Positions 16,099-25,753 of a stretch of 26,521 nucleotides of DNA are shown piece after piece. The stretch lies in the IMG/VR virus record IMGVR_UViG_3300044293_000595, positions 1 to 26,521 of that record, one strand, 5' to 3'. This DNA is from a virus. The position numbers were made by a program, and so were the translations under genes. Positions within the stretch are counted from its first letter, which is position 1, and every line of letters starts with the position of its first letter. The notes beneath the pieces were generated by a model. It ran no database searches, had not been told where the DNA came from, and worked only from the letters and a program-made list of their open reading frames with translations.

Positions 16099-19000
16099 TC
16101 ACTGTACTTGTTGAAGGTTGTTGGCCACAACGAAGTCCAAGGACACGAACTCGATCGTCTTGGTGGGTTGTAAGAAGATCTTACCACGAACAGTGTTGTT
16201 CTCAACGTCAGCTTGCGTTGTCGTTGAAGAATCAATGATGACGCGGAATCTCTCAAGACCTGCAAGCGCCTGAATTCTCTGTAGCCTTGGTGTTACTGCT
16301 GCAGTGAATCTTGCAAGGGTTGCTTCACGATTCGGTTCAAAGATGATTGTTTGCGCAATTTCACGAACCTGACGACGAATGTCGATGAGAAGACGTCTTA
16401 CGTTGATTCTATCAAGAGCAGATGCTGATTGAAGCATCGTCTTTTGTCCCCATACAACTACTCCTCCTTTTGGATTTGTTCCGCCTCTTGTTGTAGTCGA
16501 TGGAGCATACAACGGGTTGATGTCTTCATCATATAGAGAATCAAGATCTGCATCTTTCAATTGAATGCTAGTCTCAAGCGTTGTTGGAAGTTCTCCTCTT
16601 GTTAATCCTGCTGGAGCAAACCATGGATATCCAAGAGAATCATTCAATGATAAAGCTCCCATTACAGCGACTGAAGGAGGAACTATGACTGAGTTTGTTG
16701 GAAGAGAAGGATCTCTCATTAACAAGTCAGGGAAGTAAGCTGCTGCAAATGAAGTGTTAAGGTTTCTTGCCTTGTGTTGAGCAACTGTTTCAGTCACCGA
16801 AGGTTTGATATTTGACGTAATATTGATCAAATTTCCATCCTTATCAACCTGTTCAATGTCCATGACGTACAGAGCATCGAAACGTTCTTCTGTCGCGCGG
16901 ATTGCTTCATCAGTAACGATTGGAGCTCTGATGCCTGGTATAGCTAGAAGTTGAATATCGACATTGGTCGTATTCTTCATGACCTCTAAGGCCTTTAGGT
17001 ATGCAGATACGTTAGGACCAGATGAACGGCCACGATCTGCATCATCCATATCAGCTACAACTGCTGCGTTGTTGATCTCTGCTTCATCCTTATCGAAGAT
17101 ATTAACTCCATCGAATCCTCCCTGCATGATGAACGAGAATTTAAGGAATTTTCTGTTTTGTGAATTGGACAAATCGCTTACTGCAACGGCTCTTGTCTTT
17201 GCTACGTCATCGGCAGCTATGTTTCCTTTTCTAACGTATGATGCGTCTTTCCAATCATTATTTTGTGCGACTGTTCCATTTGATCCAGTAACGATTTGGA
17301 TGTTTTCAAGAGTGAAAATATTGTTACAGAATCTATCAGCGTCGACTATTCCGTTTTGAACAGTGTCTGCTGCGCCTGTATTATCTCCCACTACAAAGTT
17401 AATGTTTGTAGTAGAATGACCAGGGAAATGTTTGGTAAAGCTATTAAAAGATTTATCTTGTAGAACAGAGCTGTTTTGTTCAGATAGATTGGTTATGTGT
17501 TCAAACTTAACGCCCCAATGGTACCTGGAATTTACTTGCGTCTGTTGTCCTGTTCCATCATTCAAATGATTTCTAAAAGGAAGCGGTGGCTCAACTGTGT
17601 TTCTTGTGAACGTTGAAATCGATAGAGCAGAAGCATCTACTCCACCTAAAGCCGCAAGGGGTGCAGATCCAGATGTCACTAAATGTGTAATTCCTCTGAA
17701 TCCCATTGGAAGAGCAGCAGGATCGACTGCTTGTTCTGCGACTGCTGTCGATACTTCAACTCTAACGTATCTTGATCTTAGCTCATAATTGCCTTCGATG
17801 ACCAATTTTTGAGCTGCATCATCTCTGTCAAAATCGTAGTATGCGTTAACGTCTCCAATAACCTTTGCGATGTATCTGTCAGAAGATGGATCTAAATTAA
17901 TGCCTTCCCATCTTTCAAGAACTTTTTGATCAATGTCCGTATCAAACAAGCTTCTTATCGCAAGGCTAAATGATCCATACTTGTTAAGTGGATCTGAGGA
18001 AGGAGTTATGTTATAGATAGAGATCTTAACCTTGTTAGAGATTCCAGCTCCTGAATCAAGTGCGTGAAGTTTAAATAGATCTGTTGCAGAACCGCCGAAC
18101 TTTTGTGAAATCACCCAAGACGATTTAGCATTTGTGAATCTATCTCTAAACCCTTCATAGTTTGGAACAGTAGAAGATCCAAGGTTTCTTGCCAGGGATG
18201 AAGTCAATAAGAAGACTGATCTTTCGCTTTGATTAACAGGAACAGCAGAAACAACTCCAACTCCTGTCACTGCAGCTAGAGTTGGATGAATATCCCAATG
18301 CGCTGCAAGGTAGTGACCTGCTTGTTGAAGCTTATAAGGGTCTGTATTAAGAACCTTGCTGATATAATTTGCTGCTGTTACATCGAAAGATGCGGTAAGA
18401 ACGTTAGGATAAGATGAATCAGTTCCTTTATGACCGTTCAATAACAAGGTAAATTCTTGTTTTGAAGTAGCATCAGAACCTAACACAACTGATCCTAATG
18501 AAGTTCCTTTTGCATTAGCATCATCTCCTACCAATCCCGAACCAGGATTGCTTGAATCTAATCCTGCTACAGATGCTGATAATCTTAAAACGACCCCAGA
18601 AGGAGCCATTAACACACCTCTAACAATTGGAACTGCTGAGGTAGCGCTGATTCCATTTGCGTTTCCTAAACCTTGAAGCCCTGCGCTGCTAAACACGTTT
18701 GCGCCGAGCGACTCCGACATGAAGCAACCCAGAAAATACGTTCTTCCAGGATTACCTCCTGCATTTGCGTAAGTGTTTGATGACAAGGTTCCATCAGAAG
18801 CAGGTAATTCTTCCCCGACAGTAAATCCAGAGTTTGTTACATCACCAGCAGTTTGTCCGCTTAAGACTCTTTTCTTACCATCTCCAACGCCTAAGACCCT
18901 AAGATATGTAACAGCTGTGGCTCTTCTGAGCCATTCTGCTACAGCCATTGGGCCGAACTTCTTAGAATCACTTTCACCAAACTTTGCAAAGAAATCATTT

Positions 19001-19152
19001 AACGTTCCGTATGTTAAAGGAATAAATGCCGGTCCTTTAACGGAAGTACCAATTATGCCTGCAGGAACACCCGTAGGTGATGTCTCAACTGGTCCTGTTA
19101 AATCAATCTCTCTTGTCGTTACCCCTGCGCTTCCAAATTTGAGCTGTGCCAT
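16099..19152 (-). CDS. Tail sheath paralogue B (1017 aa)
   Basis: This is a clear contractile sheath subunit. The N-terminal part reads EIDLTGPVETSPTGVPAG, then IIGTSVKGPAFIPL. A large insertion shared with A follows (GRTYFLGCFMSES, VPIVRGVLMAPSG), then INLDPSSDRYIAKVIGD, GGFDGVNIF, LAIPGIRAPIVTDEA, the family signature YPWFAPAG (+ strand about 16611-16634) and the C-terminal domain with RINVRRLLIDIRRQVREIA. It is much longer than T4 gp18, so the surface insertions are large. The start has AGGAG 10 bp upstream and a full promoter-like motif 28 bp upstream; an intrinsic terminator follows. Intact signatures, the strong ribosome site and less AT-rich coding suggest this is a main, highly made subunit. 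Confidence 0.93.
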   Translation of the reverse strand: MAQLKFGSAGVTTREIDLTGPVETSPTGVPAGIIGTSVKGPAFIPLTYGTLNDFFAKFGESDSKKFGPMAVAEWLRRATAVTYLRVLGVGDGKKRVLSGQTAGDVTNSGFTVGEELPASDGTLSSNTYANAGGNPGRTYFLGCFMSESLGANVFSSAGLQGLGNANGISATSAVPIVRGVLMAPSGVVLRLSASVAGLDSSNPGSGLVGDDANAKGTSLGSVVLGSDATSKQEFTLLLNGHKGTDSSYPNVLTASFDVTAANYISKVLNTDPYKLQQAGHYLAAHWDIHPTLAAVTGVGVVSAVPVNQSERSVFLLTSSLARNLGSSTVPNYEGFRDRFTNAKSSWVISQKFGGSATDLFKLHALDSGAGISNKVKISIYNITPSSDPLNKYGSFSLAIRSLFDTDIDQKVLERWEGINLDPSSDRYIAKVIGDVNAYYDFDRDDAAQKLVIEGNYELRSRYVRVEVSTAVAEQAVDPAALPMGFRGITHLVTSGSAPLAALGGVDASALSISTFTRNTVEPPLPFRNHLNDGTGQQTQVNSRYHWGVKFEHITNLSEQNSSVLQDKSFNSFTKHFPGHSTTNINFVVGDNTGAADTVQNGIVDADRFCNNIFTLENIQIVTGSNGTVAQNNDWKDASYVRKGNIAADDVAKTRAVAVSDLSNSQNRKFLKFSFIMQGGFDGVNIFDKDEAEINNAAVVADMDDADRGRSSGPNVSAYLKALEVMKNTTNVDIQLLAIPGIRAPIVTDEAIRATEERFDALYVMDIEQVDKDGNLINITSNIKPSVTETVAQHKARNLNTSFAAAYFPDLLMRDPSLPTNSVIVPPSVAVMGALSLNDSLGYPWFAPAGLTRGELPTTLETSIQLKDADLDSLYDEDINPLYAPSTTTRGGTNPKGGVVVWGQKTMLQSASALDRINVRRLLIDIRRQVREIAQTIIFEPNREATLARFTAAVTPRLQRIQALAGLERFRVIIDSSTTTQADVENNTVRGKIFLQPTKTIEFVSLDFVVANNLQQVQ

Positions 19153-19179
19153 TTATTTTTCGCTCCTACAACTTGCTTG

Positions 19180-19187
19180 ATAAGTAT
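19180..19187 (-). promoter_or_regulatory. Promoter-like motif ATACTTAT before sheath B
   Basis: The sense strand reads TGATACTTATCA, itself nearly palindromic, with the core ending 28 bp before the sheath B start. It is one of four exact copies of the core in intergenic positions, each pointing toward its gene. Confidence 0.55.
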
Positions 19188-19210
19188 CAGATTACATAAG
19201 AATTTTAGAA

Positions 19211-22200
19211 TCAAACGAACTGAACTCCTGCATTTGTGATGATGAAGTCAATTGCAATGAATTCGATAGCTCTTGTTGGAACAACAACGATTCTACCATT
19301 CAAGCGGTTTAAGTCAACATCCTCTTGCGTGTTATTGGTTTCATTCATTACAACTTGGTATGCTTCGATACCAGCTTGAGCTTGAATTAGACCCAATTGA
19401 AGAACAGAATCTGCAACGAATTTGTTTCTAACTGCAGGTGTGTTCTGTTCAAACACAATTCTGTTTGCTATGTTTATGATAAGTCTCTTCACTTCAAGAA
19501 GCAAACGACGAACGTTTACTCTATCGAGCGCTGACTTTCTTATTTGTAGTGTCTTTTGTCCGTAGATGACAAATCCCAATCTTGGGAATGTCGCGATTGG
19601 ATTGATTCGAGCATCATACAATCTATCTCTATCAGAAACATTGAGTCTAACTTCAACGTTGTTGACGAAATCTAACGCTGCTCTATTAAATCCTGCTGGT
19701 GCAAACCATGGATATGCAACTCTATCATTAAACCCTAGAGCTCCTAATGCTGCAACAGAAGCAGGAACCTTGACATAACGACTATTTGTTGTATCATTTA
19801 CATAAACATTCGGGAAGTAAGTTGCAATATAATTGTTGTCGAATGATCTAGCTTCGAATGTTGCAGCTGTGTTTTCTATGTTAATTCTATTTGTAGAATC
19901 ATCATAGATGCGACCATCATTATCATCATAGTTTGGAAGATCCATTACGTACATAGAAAGTCCATAATCTCTAACTTTCTTTGCTGCATAATTTGTAATG
20001 TAATCTTCACGAATTCCAGGAATTGCTAGCAAGTTAGTGTTAACTTGAAGCGGATCAGTCATAACATCGACTGCAGTAATATATGAATTTACAGCATTGT
20101 TATCGACGCCCGTTCCTGCAAGGTTTGTAAGCAAACCGGGTGATACAAACGTTGATGATGCTCCGCCGAGTGGAGTTTCAAATGAAGTAGCCTTATCATT
20201 CATTCTTGATGCAGCTGAATCAAGAATATTCAATCCATCGAATCCACCTTGCATAAAGGTTGTAAACTTAGCAAATGATGAATACTTGTTAAATTCGTAA
20301 GCCTCGCCATTCGACAACAAAGATGCGAATGTAATTCTATTACCTAGAACTGGATCGTTGACTGTATATGTCGTTGGATCTACCTTGGCATTTCTGATGT
20401 ATGCAGCTTCTTTCATGTGTGAACGAACAGTTCCAGTTAACCCTGCTATTGTTCCTGCTGAGAATGCGACCTTCGACAATGAGAACTTGTTATTGTTGAA
20501 TGTATCTGCTCCTGAACCAGTTACCAAAGCGTCAAGTTTCTTTATTCCACCAAACTTAGTATAGCTCTCAAGAAGATGATTCTTAACTTCTGAAAGATTA
20601 GAATTAAGAGGAACATCATTTCTTTCAAACTTAACTCCCCAGTAGAATTGAGGAGATGCAACTTCTTGCGGGCCTGGATCACCGTCCCACGCTGGTGTAG
20701 TCATTGGACCCTTAGTTACTTTAAATCTGAATGGTACAGGAGGTAGTATAGATTGTGAAAGAATTCCCGTCGAGTCGATCGAGAACAATCCGGCTAATCT
20801 CTTTGCAGAAGTTGCTCCATCAGTTAATGAATCATTGGTCTTCAATAATTCTGGTCCTCTAAACCCGAATGGAAGAGATTTTGCTGGAACCTTCTTATCC
20901 TCTACATCCTGTGAAATAACAACTCTAACATACTTTGAAACATTTGCGTACTTTCCGCTCGTGATTATTCTTCTTTCTGAAAGTATGTCTTGATCAAAGT
21001 CGTAAGTTACCCTACGGTCACCAACAACTTTTCCAATATAGTTGTCAGAATCAGGATCTAAAGAGCAATTTACAAATTCTTCTAAAACTGCAGGATTTAA
21101 ATCTGTATCATTCCAATCGCGAATCTGTAAGTTAAATGTTCCATATTCGTAAGCTTCATTTTCAGAAACTTTAAGGCTTGCGATTGAAACCTTATAAAGG
21201 CTATTTGCATATGCTCCATCATCCAATGATTCAACTTGGAAGAGATCATATTCTGTTTTGCCGAATGGCTGAGAAATAAAGTAAGAAGTTTTTGGAGAAG
21301 TATATCTTGTATCAAATGCTCCAAATGCTTTTCTAAACTCTGTGGTAGGTTCACCAGAAACATTACTTGTTAATGAAGAACCTGATAACACAGCGACATA
21401 ATCATCATTAACGACTGATGCAACTTCATCATCTACTGCAAAATCTGTATATAGAAGATGTTGGTATTGCTCAAATTTTTCTGGGTCTCTATTTAAGACT
21501 TTTCCGACGTAATCATCACTCGTCGGATTCATCGACGCAGTATAGATTTTTACTCCAGGGAGCTTATCATCAAAAGCGAAAGAAGAACCAAGCGTAGAAG
21601 AAATAATTAATTTAAACTTACCACTCTTTACTTGAGCTGCATCGTCGACTGTCGTTGCACCAACAAATGATGCTGCAGTTTGTTGATTTCCGTCAAGAAC
21701 CATCATTCTTGCACCGGAAGCCAACATAACAACACCACGAACCAAGTTAACGTTTGTTGCACTTGTTCTTGAATCGTTGTCAGTAAACATTGGCATTCCA
21801 TAAGCTTCATTGGTTTGAAGGGTATGATCTGCAACCAAGAACTGTACGGCTCCAACGTGACGGCCTGCGGAATCATGCGAAGCCACAGAACCTTCAAGCT
21901 TAAATCCGGCGTTTTTTACTCTTCCAGTAAGAGATGTTGCGCTTATGTCTGTTGCGGTTTTATTCGCACCAGCGCCTAACACTCTCATATAAGTTAAGGC
22001 TGTTCGATTCTTTAAAAATTCGTTTACTGCATAAGGACCAAATTTTTTAGGATCTAAGTTGCCAAAAATGTTAACGAACTCATTAAAATTAGCGACGGTC
22101 ACAGGAACGAATGCTGGACCTTTATTCGCTGTTCCGATCACGCCTGCTGGAACACCTACTGGCCCTCCTCCAGGGGGCGCTTTTAATTCAATTTCTCTCT

Positions 22201-22237
22201 CAAAAAAACCAGGAGACCTAAAAACCTGCTCAGCCAT
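19211..22237 (-). CDS. Tail sheath paralogue C (1008 aa)
   Basis: The ends carry the same sheath signatures as B: an N-terminal part with REIELKAPPGGGPVGVPAG and VIGTANKGPAFVPV, the block SLDPDSDNYIGKVVGD, GGFDGLNILD, LAIPGIREDYITNYA, YPWFAPAGFNRAAL and a C-terminal RVNVRRLLLEVKRLI. The middle insertions differ greatly from those of A and B; for example the GRTYFLGCFMSES block is absent. C therefore split off before A and B separated. The start has AAGGAG 7 bp upstream and a full promoter-like motif 35 bp upstream. It follows the tail-completion gene. With B intact as well, the phage probably builds a sheath from more than one subunit type, as contractile injection systems such as Afp and PVC do with their two or three sheath proteins. 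Confidence 0.92.
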   Translation of the reverse strand: MAEQVFRSPGFFEREIELKAPPGGGPVGVPAGVIGTANKGPAFVPVTVANFNEFVNIFGNLDPKKFGPYAVNEFLKNRTALTYMRVLGAGANKTATDISATSLTGRVKNAGFKLEGSVASHDSAGRHVGAVQFLVADHTLQTNEAYGMPMFTDNDSRTSATNVNLVRGVVMLASGARMMVLDGNQQTAASFVGATTVDDAAQVKSGKFKLIISSTLGSSFAFDDKLPGVKIYTASMNPTSDDYVGKVLNRDPEKFEQYQHLLYTDFAVDDEVASVVNDDYVAVLSGSSLTSNVSGEPTTEFRKAFGAFDTRYTSPKTSYFISQPFGKTEYDLFQVESLDDGAYANSLYKVSIASLKVSENEAYEYGTFNLQIRDWNDTDLNPAVLEEFVNCSLDPDSDNYIGKVVGDRRVTYDFDQDILSERRIITSGKYANVSKYVRVVISQDVEDKKVPAKSLPFGFRGPELLKTNDSLTDGATSAKRLAGLFSIDSTGILSQSILPPVPFRFKVTKGPMTTPAWDGDPGPQEVASPQFYWGVKFERNDVPLNSNLSEVKNHLLESYTKFGGIKKLDALVTGSGADTFNNNKFSLSKVAFSAGTIAGLTGTVRSHMKEAAYIRNAKVDPTTYTVNDPVLGNRITFASLLSNGEAYEFNKYSSFAKFTTFMQGGFDGLNILDSAASRMNDKATSFETPLGGASSTFVSPGLLTNLAGTGVDNNAVNSYITAVDVMTDPLQVNTNLLAIPGIREDYITNYAAKKVRDYGLSMYVMDLPNYDDNDGRIYDDSTNRINIENTAATFEARSFDNNYIATYFPNVYVNDTTNSRYVKVPASVAALGALGFNDRVAYPWFAPAGFNRAALDFVNNVEVRLNVSDRDRLYDARINPIATFPRLGFVIYGQKTLQIRKSALDRVNVRRLLLEVKRLIINIANRIVFEQNTPAVRNKFVADSVLQLGLIQAQAGIEAYQVVMNETNNTQEDVDLNRLNGRIVVVPTRAIEFIAIDFIITNAGVQFV

Positions 22238-22271
22238 TACCTTGCTCCTTCATGCGAAATAAACTTCTCTT

Positions 22272-22279
22272 ATAAGTAT
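22272..22279 (-). promoter_or_regulatory. Promoter-like motif ATACTTAT before sheath C
   Basis: The sense strand reads AATACTTATAAGAG, preceded by a long A/T tract (about 22280-22300) that could act like an UP element. The core ends 35 bp before the sheath C ATG. Confidence 0.55.
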
Positions 22280-22303
22280 TAAAAAAAATTAAAAAAATAA
22301 AAA

Positions 22304-23626
22304 TCAATCATCTTCGCCAGTAATATGATAGGATAATCCTCCTAATAATGCATCTACAGTTAGCGGTGCAGGGGTCGATCCTATCTGAGAAGCAGGCCTA
22401 ATTATTGATTCACCAGATGCTTGGTTTACAGCATACACTCTTACATACCCGCCACTTGGCGTTTTTCTATAAACAGGTTCGAATTGATATGTTTGAGGAG
22501 TTCTTGCTTTTCTTGCAGGGTCATCAGACAGCGTTGCATCTTGAGGATCATACAACAACGTTCCATTCGTGTTTCGTTGATCGTTTCTTCTATTTAAAGA
22601 ATCTGCCAATGGAAGAGTCGGATCATCTGATCCAAGAAATGGATTCGTAACAGTCGATCCAACTTCATTGTTTATGACTCCTCCAAGAACATTTGTTTCA
22701 AATGAAACGATTGGAGAAGAAACATACCTTTTTATAGGAATTCCTCCATTCGCATGTTGAGCTGCAAAGATATATGCTTTAACATTTACGGTAAATTTAT
22801 ATTTGATGATTCTTTCTTCCTGTCCTAATTCATCTAGGTTTGATTCTGGATCATATGAATTGTTACTAACCGTCGCAATAAACCAATAACCTTTAGGCGT
22901 TTCTAACTTCCATGAATTTGCCTGAGGAAGAAACGAAGAAACAAGCTGTTCTAACAATTGGTTCATATGTTGAGTATATTGCGTCCACATCGTTACGTCA
23001 TACGTAACGTTATAAAATTGTGGAGATGGAACGACAATGGTTTCATAGATGTTATTGCTCTTTATGTCTGCAAGCCAAGCGCCGTCTTGCACAATTTGAT
23101 CAGTTGAATTTTCTCCGATTGTTCTATCTGTCAGCAGTTGATCATCCACATGTTCTAAAAAAGGATTGGTTGCAACGTTCTTTTGATTCTTTAGAAGAAA
23201 CCTATTGATTAGATTTTGATATTCTCTATCTGATTTATCCAATCTTCTTCTTATTACAATTTCTCCAGTTTGTTGATTAATACCTCGTCCAGCAATATCT
23301 GATGAAATATCTTGTGCAATTGATGTTCTAGAAATCGTCAATAAAGGAAGTATTAAAGAATTGTTTTTATCTCTTAAGGCTCTTTTTTTCTTTAATATAG
23401 CCCATTTTTCTCCTGTTGCAAAAATCACAGGAACCTTTTTAAAATCTGAATTATCTCCACCTACCTGTAATTTAATTTCATTTTCAAACAATTTAAATAG
23501 AGACACGTCAACATCTTCTATGCTAACAAAAGGTATTGTTATGTCAGCCGTGCCTTGATGAGTGTTTAAATTAATGCCTGATACACCAAATCTTGTTTTG
23601 CTATTAGAATTGAACCTAGTCGGCAT
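22304..23626 (-). CDS. Tail completion / sheath stabiliser protein, gp15-like
   Basis: I place the start at ATG 23626 (440 aa, MPTRFN) because GAGGAG lies 5 bp before it; the longer frame from GTG 23632 overlaps the upstream stop. The middle of the protein has the block VTYDVTMWTQYTQHMNQLLE (about 205-225), then GYWFIATV and an E-ERIIKYKFTVNVKAYIF stretch. These resemble proximal tail-capping proteins of the T4 gp15 type, which end sheath and tube polymerisation and offer the docking face for the head. T4 gp15 has 272 aa, so this one has long N- and C-terminal additions. It lies after two neck-like genes and before the sheaths, as gp13, gp14 and gp15 precede the T4 tail genes. I am fairly sure of the family and less sure of exact equivalence. 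Confidence 0.7.
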   Translation of the reverse strand: MPTRFNSNSKTRFGVSGINLNTHQGTADITIPFVSIEDVDVSLFKLFENEIKLQVGGDNSDFKKVPVIFATGEKWAILKKKRALRDKNNSLILPLLTISRTSIAQDISSDIAGRGINQQTGEIVIRRRLDKSDREYQNLINRFLLKNQKNVATNPFLEHVDDQLLTDRTIGENSTDQIVQDGAWLADIKSNNIYETIVVPSPQFYNVTYDVTMWTQYTQHMNQLLEQLVSSFLPQANSWKLETPKGYWFIATVSNNSYDPESNLDELGQEERIIKYKFTVNVKAYIFAAQHANGGIPIKRYVSSPIVSFETNVLGGVINNEVGSTVTNPFLGSDDPTLPLADSLNRRNDQRNTNGTLLYDPQDATLSDDPARKARTPQTYQFEPVYRKTPSGGYVRVYAVNQASGESIIRPASQIGSTPAPLTVDALLGGLSYHITGEDD

Positions 23627-23628
23627 AA

Positions 23629-24300
23629 TCACTCCTCATCGTAAAATGCGCTACCTACGCTGGTAGAATCACCAGCAGGGGATACTTGTTTTGGACCGGT
23701 CAATGGCTCTTCTAAGACTCCGTTCTTAACAAGATCTCTAACATCACCGGTCTCTTCTCCGTTAGCATCAGTTGCATAACCTCTTTGCTGAACGAATGTA
23801 TCTTGAACTGCGTCGGCGTCGTTGTACTTGATGTCTGTTGGACCATTCGTAAGGGCCTTGAACTGGCTTTCACGGACTCTGGTACCAGTCAAAGACACGC
23901 CATCTATGTTTTCTGCTTGGCCATAAATGGTTCTCATGTATTTGTACTCAGTTATCTCATAAAAGATTGCTCCGAAAGAGAAATAATCGCCTATTGATGG
24001 ATTAATTCCTTTTTCAATCATGTCTCTATGCTGTATATAAACTTCAAGAATAAACTGGGCATCGATTCCAAACTTATTTATCTTGGTTTCAGTTTGAAAT
24101 TCGCTGTTGACTAAAACATCAATGTTGATTGGATTATCAAAAATCTTTTTCAAAGACTCATCATACACTTCATGAGATTTTGTCTTTGTCTCAGAGACAG
24201 GGTAATAATAGATCTTTTGTCCTATAACGTCTTTTACAATTTCTTTTGTAATGTCAGAAATGAAATTTATTTCTCTTTTTGTAATGAAAAGCCTTGCCAT
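23629..24300 (-). CDS. Neck protein, probably gp14-like
   Basis: This 223-aa protein has the pattern of head-tail connector proteins in T4-like phages: an early GQKIYYYPVSE strand, an E-VYDESLKKIFDNPINIDVL block, KINKFGIDAQFILEVYI, and a GDYFSFGAIFYEITEY beta segment (about 103-120) that resembles the minor capsid/adaptor fold. The C-terminal 60 residues are acidic and probably flexible. AAGGA lies about 6 bp before the start; the preceding gene ends 12 bp upstream, and the next gene's ribosome site overlaps its end. T4 gp14 (256 aa) is similar in size. The call rests on pattern and gene order, so confidence is moderate. Confidence 0.6.
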   Translation of the reverse strand: MARLFITKREINFISDITKEIVKDVIGQKIYYYPVSETKTKSHEVYDESLKKIFDNPINIDVLVNSEFQTETKINKFGIDAQFILEVYIQHRDMIEKGINPSIGDYFSFGAIFYEITEYKYMRTIYGQAENIDGVSLTGTRVRESQFKALTNGPTDIKYNDADAVQDTFVQQRGYATDANGEETGDVRDLVKNGVLEEPLTGPKQVSPAGDSTSVGSAFYDEE

Positions 24301-24312
24301 ATAATCCTTTCA

Positions 24313-25500
24313 TCAGCCTATGACGATGGACTTACCTAACGGCATTGGGATATATCTAAGCTGTTTTTGCATGTTTTCAGCGACCAAAGCATCTTGCTCA
24401 AGAAGCTTAGCATGAGTTAAATTTCCTAAGAATTCCTTCATTTGAGTTGTTAGCTTATCTTTGTCTTCTCTGCCTTGTGAAACTAATTCTCCACCATTTA
24501 GCGTTAGTTCAGCATTAGGAATTGGTATTGAAGAAAACTTTGAACGAATTAACCCAAGCAATTCTTTGCATAATGCTAAAGTATATTGTCTAATCCATTG
24601 CTTGCCAGGTTGGTTTACCGTTGCAAACGGTATGTTTGCAAACGGCATGTTATTTGGTCCTGATATTCCATAAATTGAATCATCAGCATATGCTGATGGG
24701 TTTAACGGATTATGAGGTTTCATTAGCTTTATGAAAAGTTTTCCTGTTTGTAGATCAGTGGAAGGTACAGGGTAAATTCGCAAGTTACTTCCTATTATTT
24801 CATAGGAATAATTTGATCTTCTAACTCTAAATGCCGTCTCTAGCATTCCTCTTCTTAAAACATCTTCGAATACTGGCAATACATAGAACACAGTCGAATT
24901 GACATAAGATTCATAGTTAAAGTTGGTCGCTAAGAAGTTGGTTATATTTGAAGCATTTAATAAGAATTGTTGCGACGCTAAAGGCTCTAAATGAAAGACT
25001 TCAACGACCCTTAGTTTTCCTTTCGATCCAGAGGGTATTGTATCATAAACAACTTCTCCTGCATCATCGCCAGAAACAACCTTGACGTCTTTGTAAATAT
25101 TATAATCTTGTTGCCCAGAAACCAATTCTACATATCCTAATGTAGCATCGTATGATCCACCGACATACGCTTCAGTTGCATAAGGCTCTGCCATCCTAAG
25201 AAGATATTCGACTGTTCTCTTTGCATACCTATTTGTTAAATCAGTCGATCCTGTAGGCATGCCTAAAACGTTCGTTAAATCTGACGTTATTTTCATTTCA
25301 TGGATCAAACGAGAATATTCACAACATGCTTCTTCAAAACATGCCCATATTTCTTTTTTAGTCAATTCGACAGATAGAACATCGTCGCCTAATTTTCTTT
25401 TAACAAATAACACCATTGAATCAGCTTCAGTTTGGAATACTGCTTCTGCATCAAAGAAGCCAAACGGAGTTGGATTAATTGTATCTGCAAATGTCGTCAT
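24313..25500 (-). CDS. Neck protein, probably gp13-like
   Basis: This is a 395-aa protein (T4 gp13 is 309 aa). The N-terminal region has F-VKRKLGDDVLSVELTKKEIWACFEEACCEYSRLIHE, the helical start typical of head-completion proteins that bind the portal. A beta-rich middle follows (VSGQQDYNIYKDV; KLRVVEVFHLEP) with an ending in a long helix. The QWIRQYTLALCKELLGLIRSKFSSIPIPNAELTLNGGELV stretch (from about residue 303) is the most family-like part. It leads the leftward late cluster. A GAGGAA lies 12 bp before the ATG, and a four-codon mini-ORF (ATG 25511) ends in an ATGA overlap with the start, which may affect initiation. The family call is by pattern and order. Confidence 0.6.
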   Translation of the reverse strand: MTTFADTINPTPFGFFDAEAVFQTEADSMVLFVKRKLGDDVLSVELTKKEIWACFEEACCEYSRLIHEMKITSDLTNVLGMPTGSTDLTNRYAKRTVEYLLRMAEPYATEAYVGGSYDATLGYVELVSGQQDYNIYKDVKVVSGDDAGEVVYDTIPSGSKGKLRVVEVFHLEPLASQQFLLNASNITNFLATNFNYESYVNSTVFYVLPVFEDVLRRGMLETAFRVRRSNYSYEIIGSNLRIYPVPSTDLQTGKLFIKLMKPHNPLNPSAYADDSIYGISGPNNMPFANIPFATVNQPGKQWIRQYTLALCKELLGLIRSKFSSIPIPNAELTLNGGELVSQGREDKDKLTTQMKEFLGNLTHAKLLEQDALVAENMQKQLRYIPMPLGKSIVIG

Positions 25501-25618
25501 TTTGTATTCATTTCCTCAACGCTAAAGATGCTTAATAAAAATATGGTAGACGATAAGAACATCTCAAACATTTTTGACGAATAACCAACTAGTTAATCTT
25601 GTAATCTACATTTACTTC

Positions 25619-25640
25619 ATTATGACAAAATTATGACAAA
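25619..25640. repeat. 11-bp direct repeat in the divergent intergenic region
   Basis: ATTATGACAAA occurs twice back to back (25619-25629 and 25630-25640). It lies between the divergent starts of the neck gene (25500) and the fibre gene (25754). It could bind a regulator. The rest of the 253-bp gap holds one promoter-like motif and no gene that I can support. Confidence 0.6.
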
Positions 25641-25678
25641 TAGCCCACCGCTAGCGTTGTAGCACTGTTCGCTGCTGA

Positions 25679-25686
25679 ATACTTAT
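25679..25686 (+). promoter_or_regulatory. Promoter-like motif ATACTTAT facing the fibre gene
   Basis: GAATACTTATAAGTGTG on the plus strand, core ending 68 bp before the fibre ATG. It is the only exact copy on this strand and it also points toward a gene, which supports a directional promoter element rather than a chance AT-rich word. Confidence 0.5.
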
Positions 25687-25753
25687 AAGTGTGCAGAAAA
25701 ATCCGGCATGGTGCTAGATTTGCACACAAAAAACAACCAATTTAGGTGGTAAA

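Noticed and set aside
25551-25560. Copy of the promoter-like motif before the leading neck gene (GTTCTTATCG)
   Set aside because: It differs from the RATACTTATNA consensus at several positions and would be found by chance in this AT-rich sequence.
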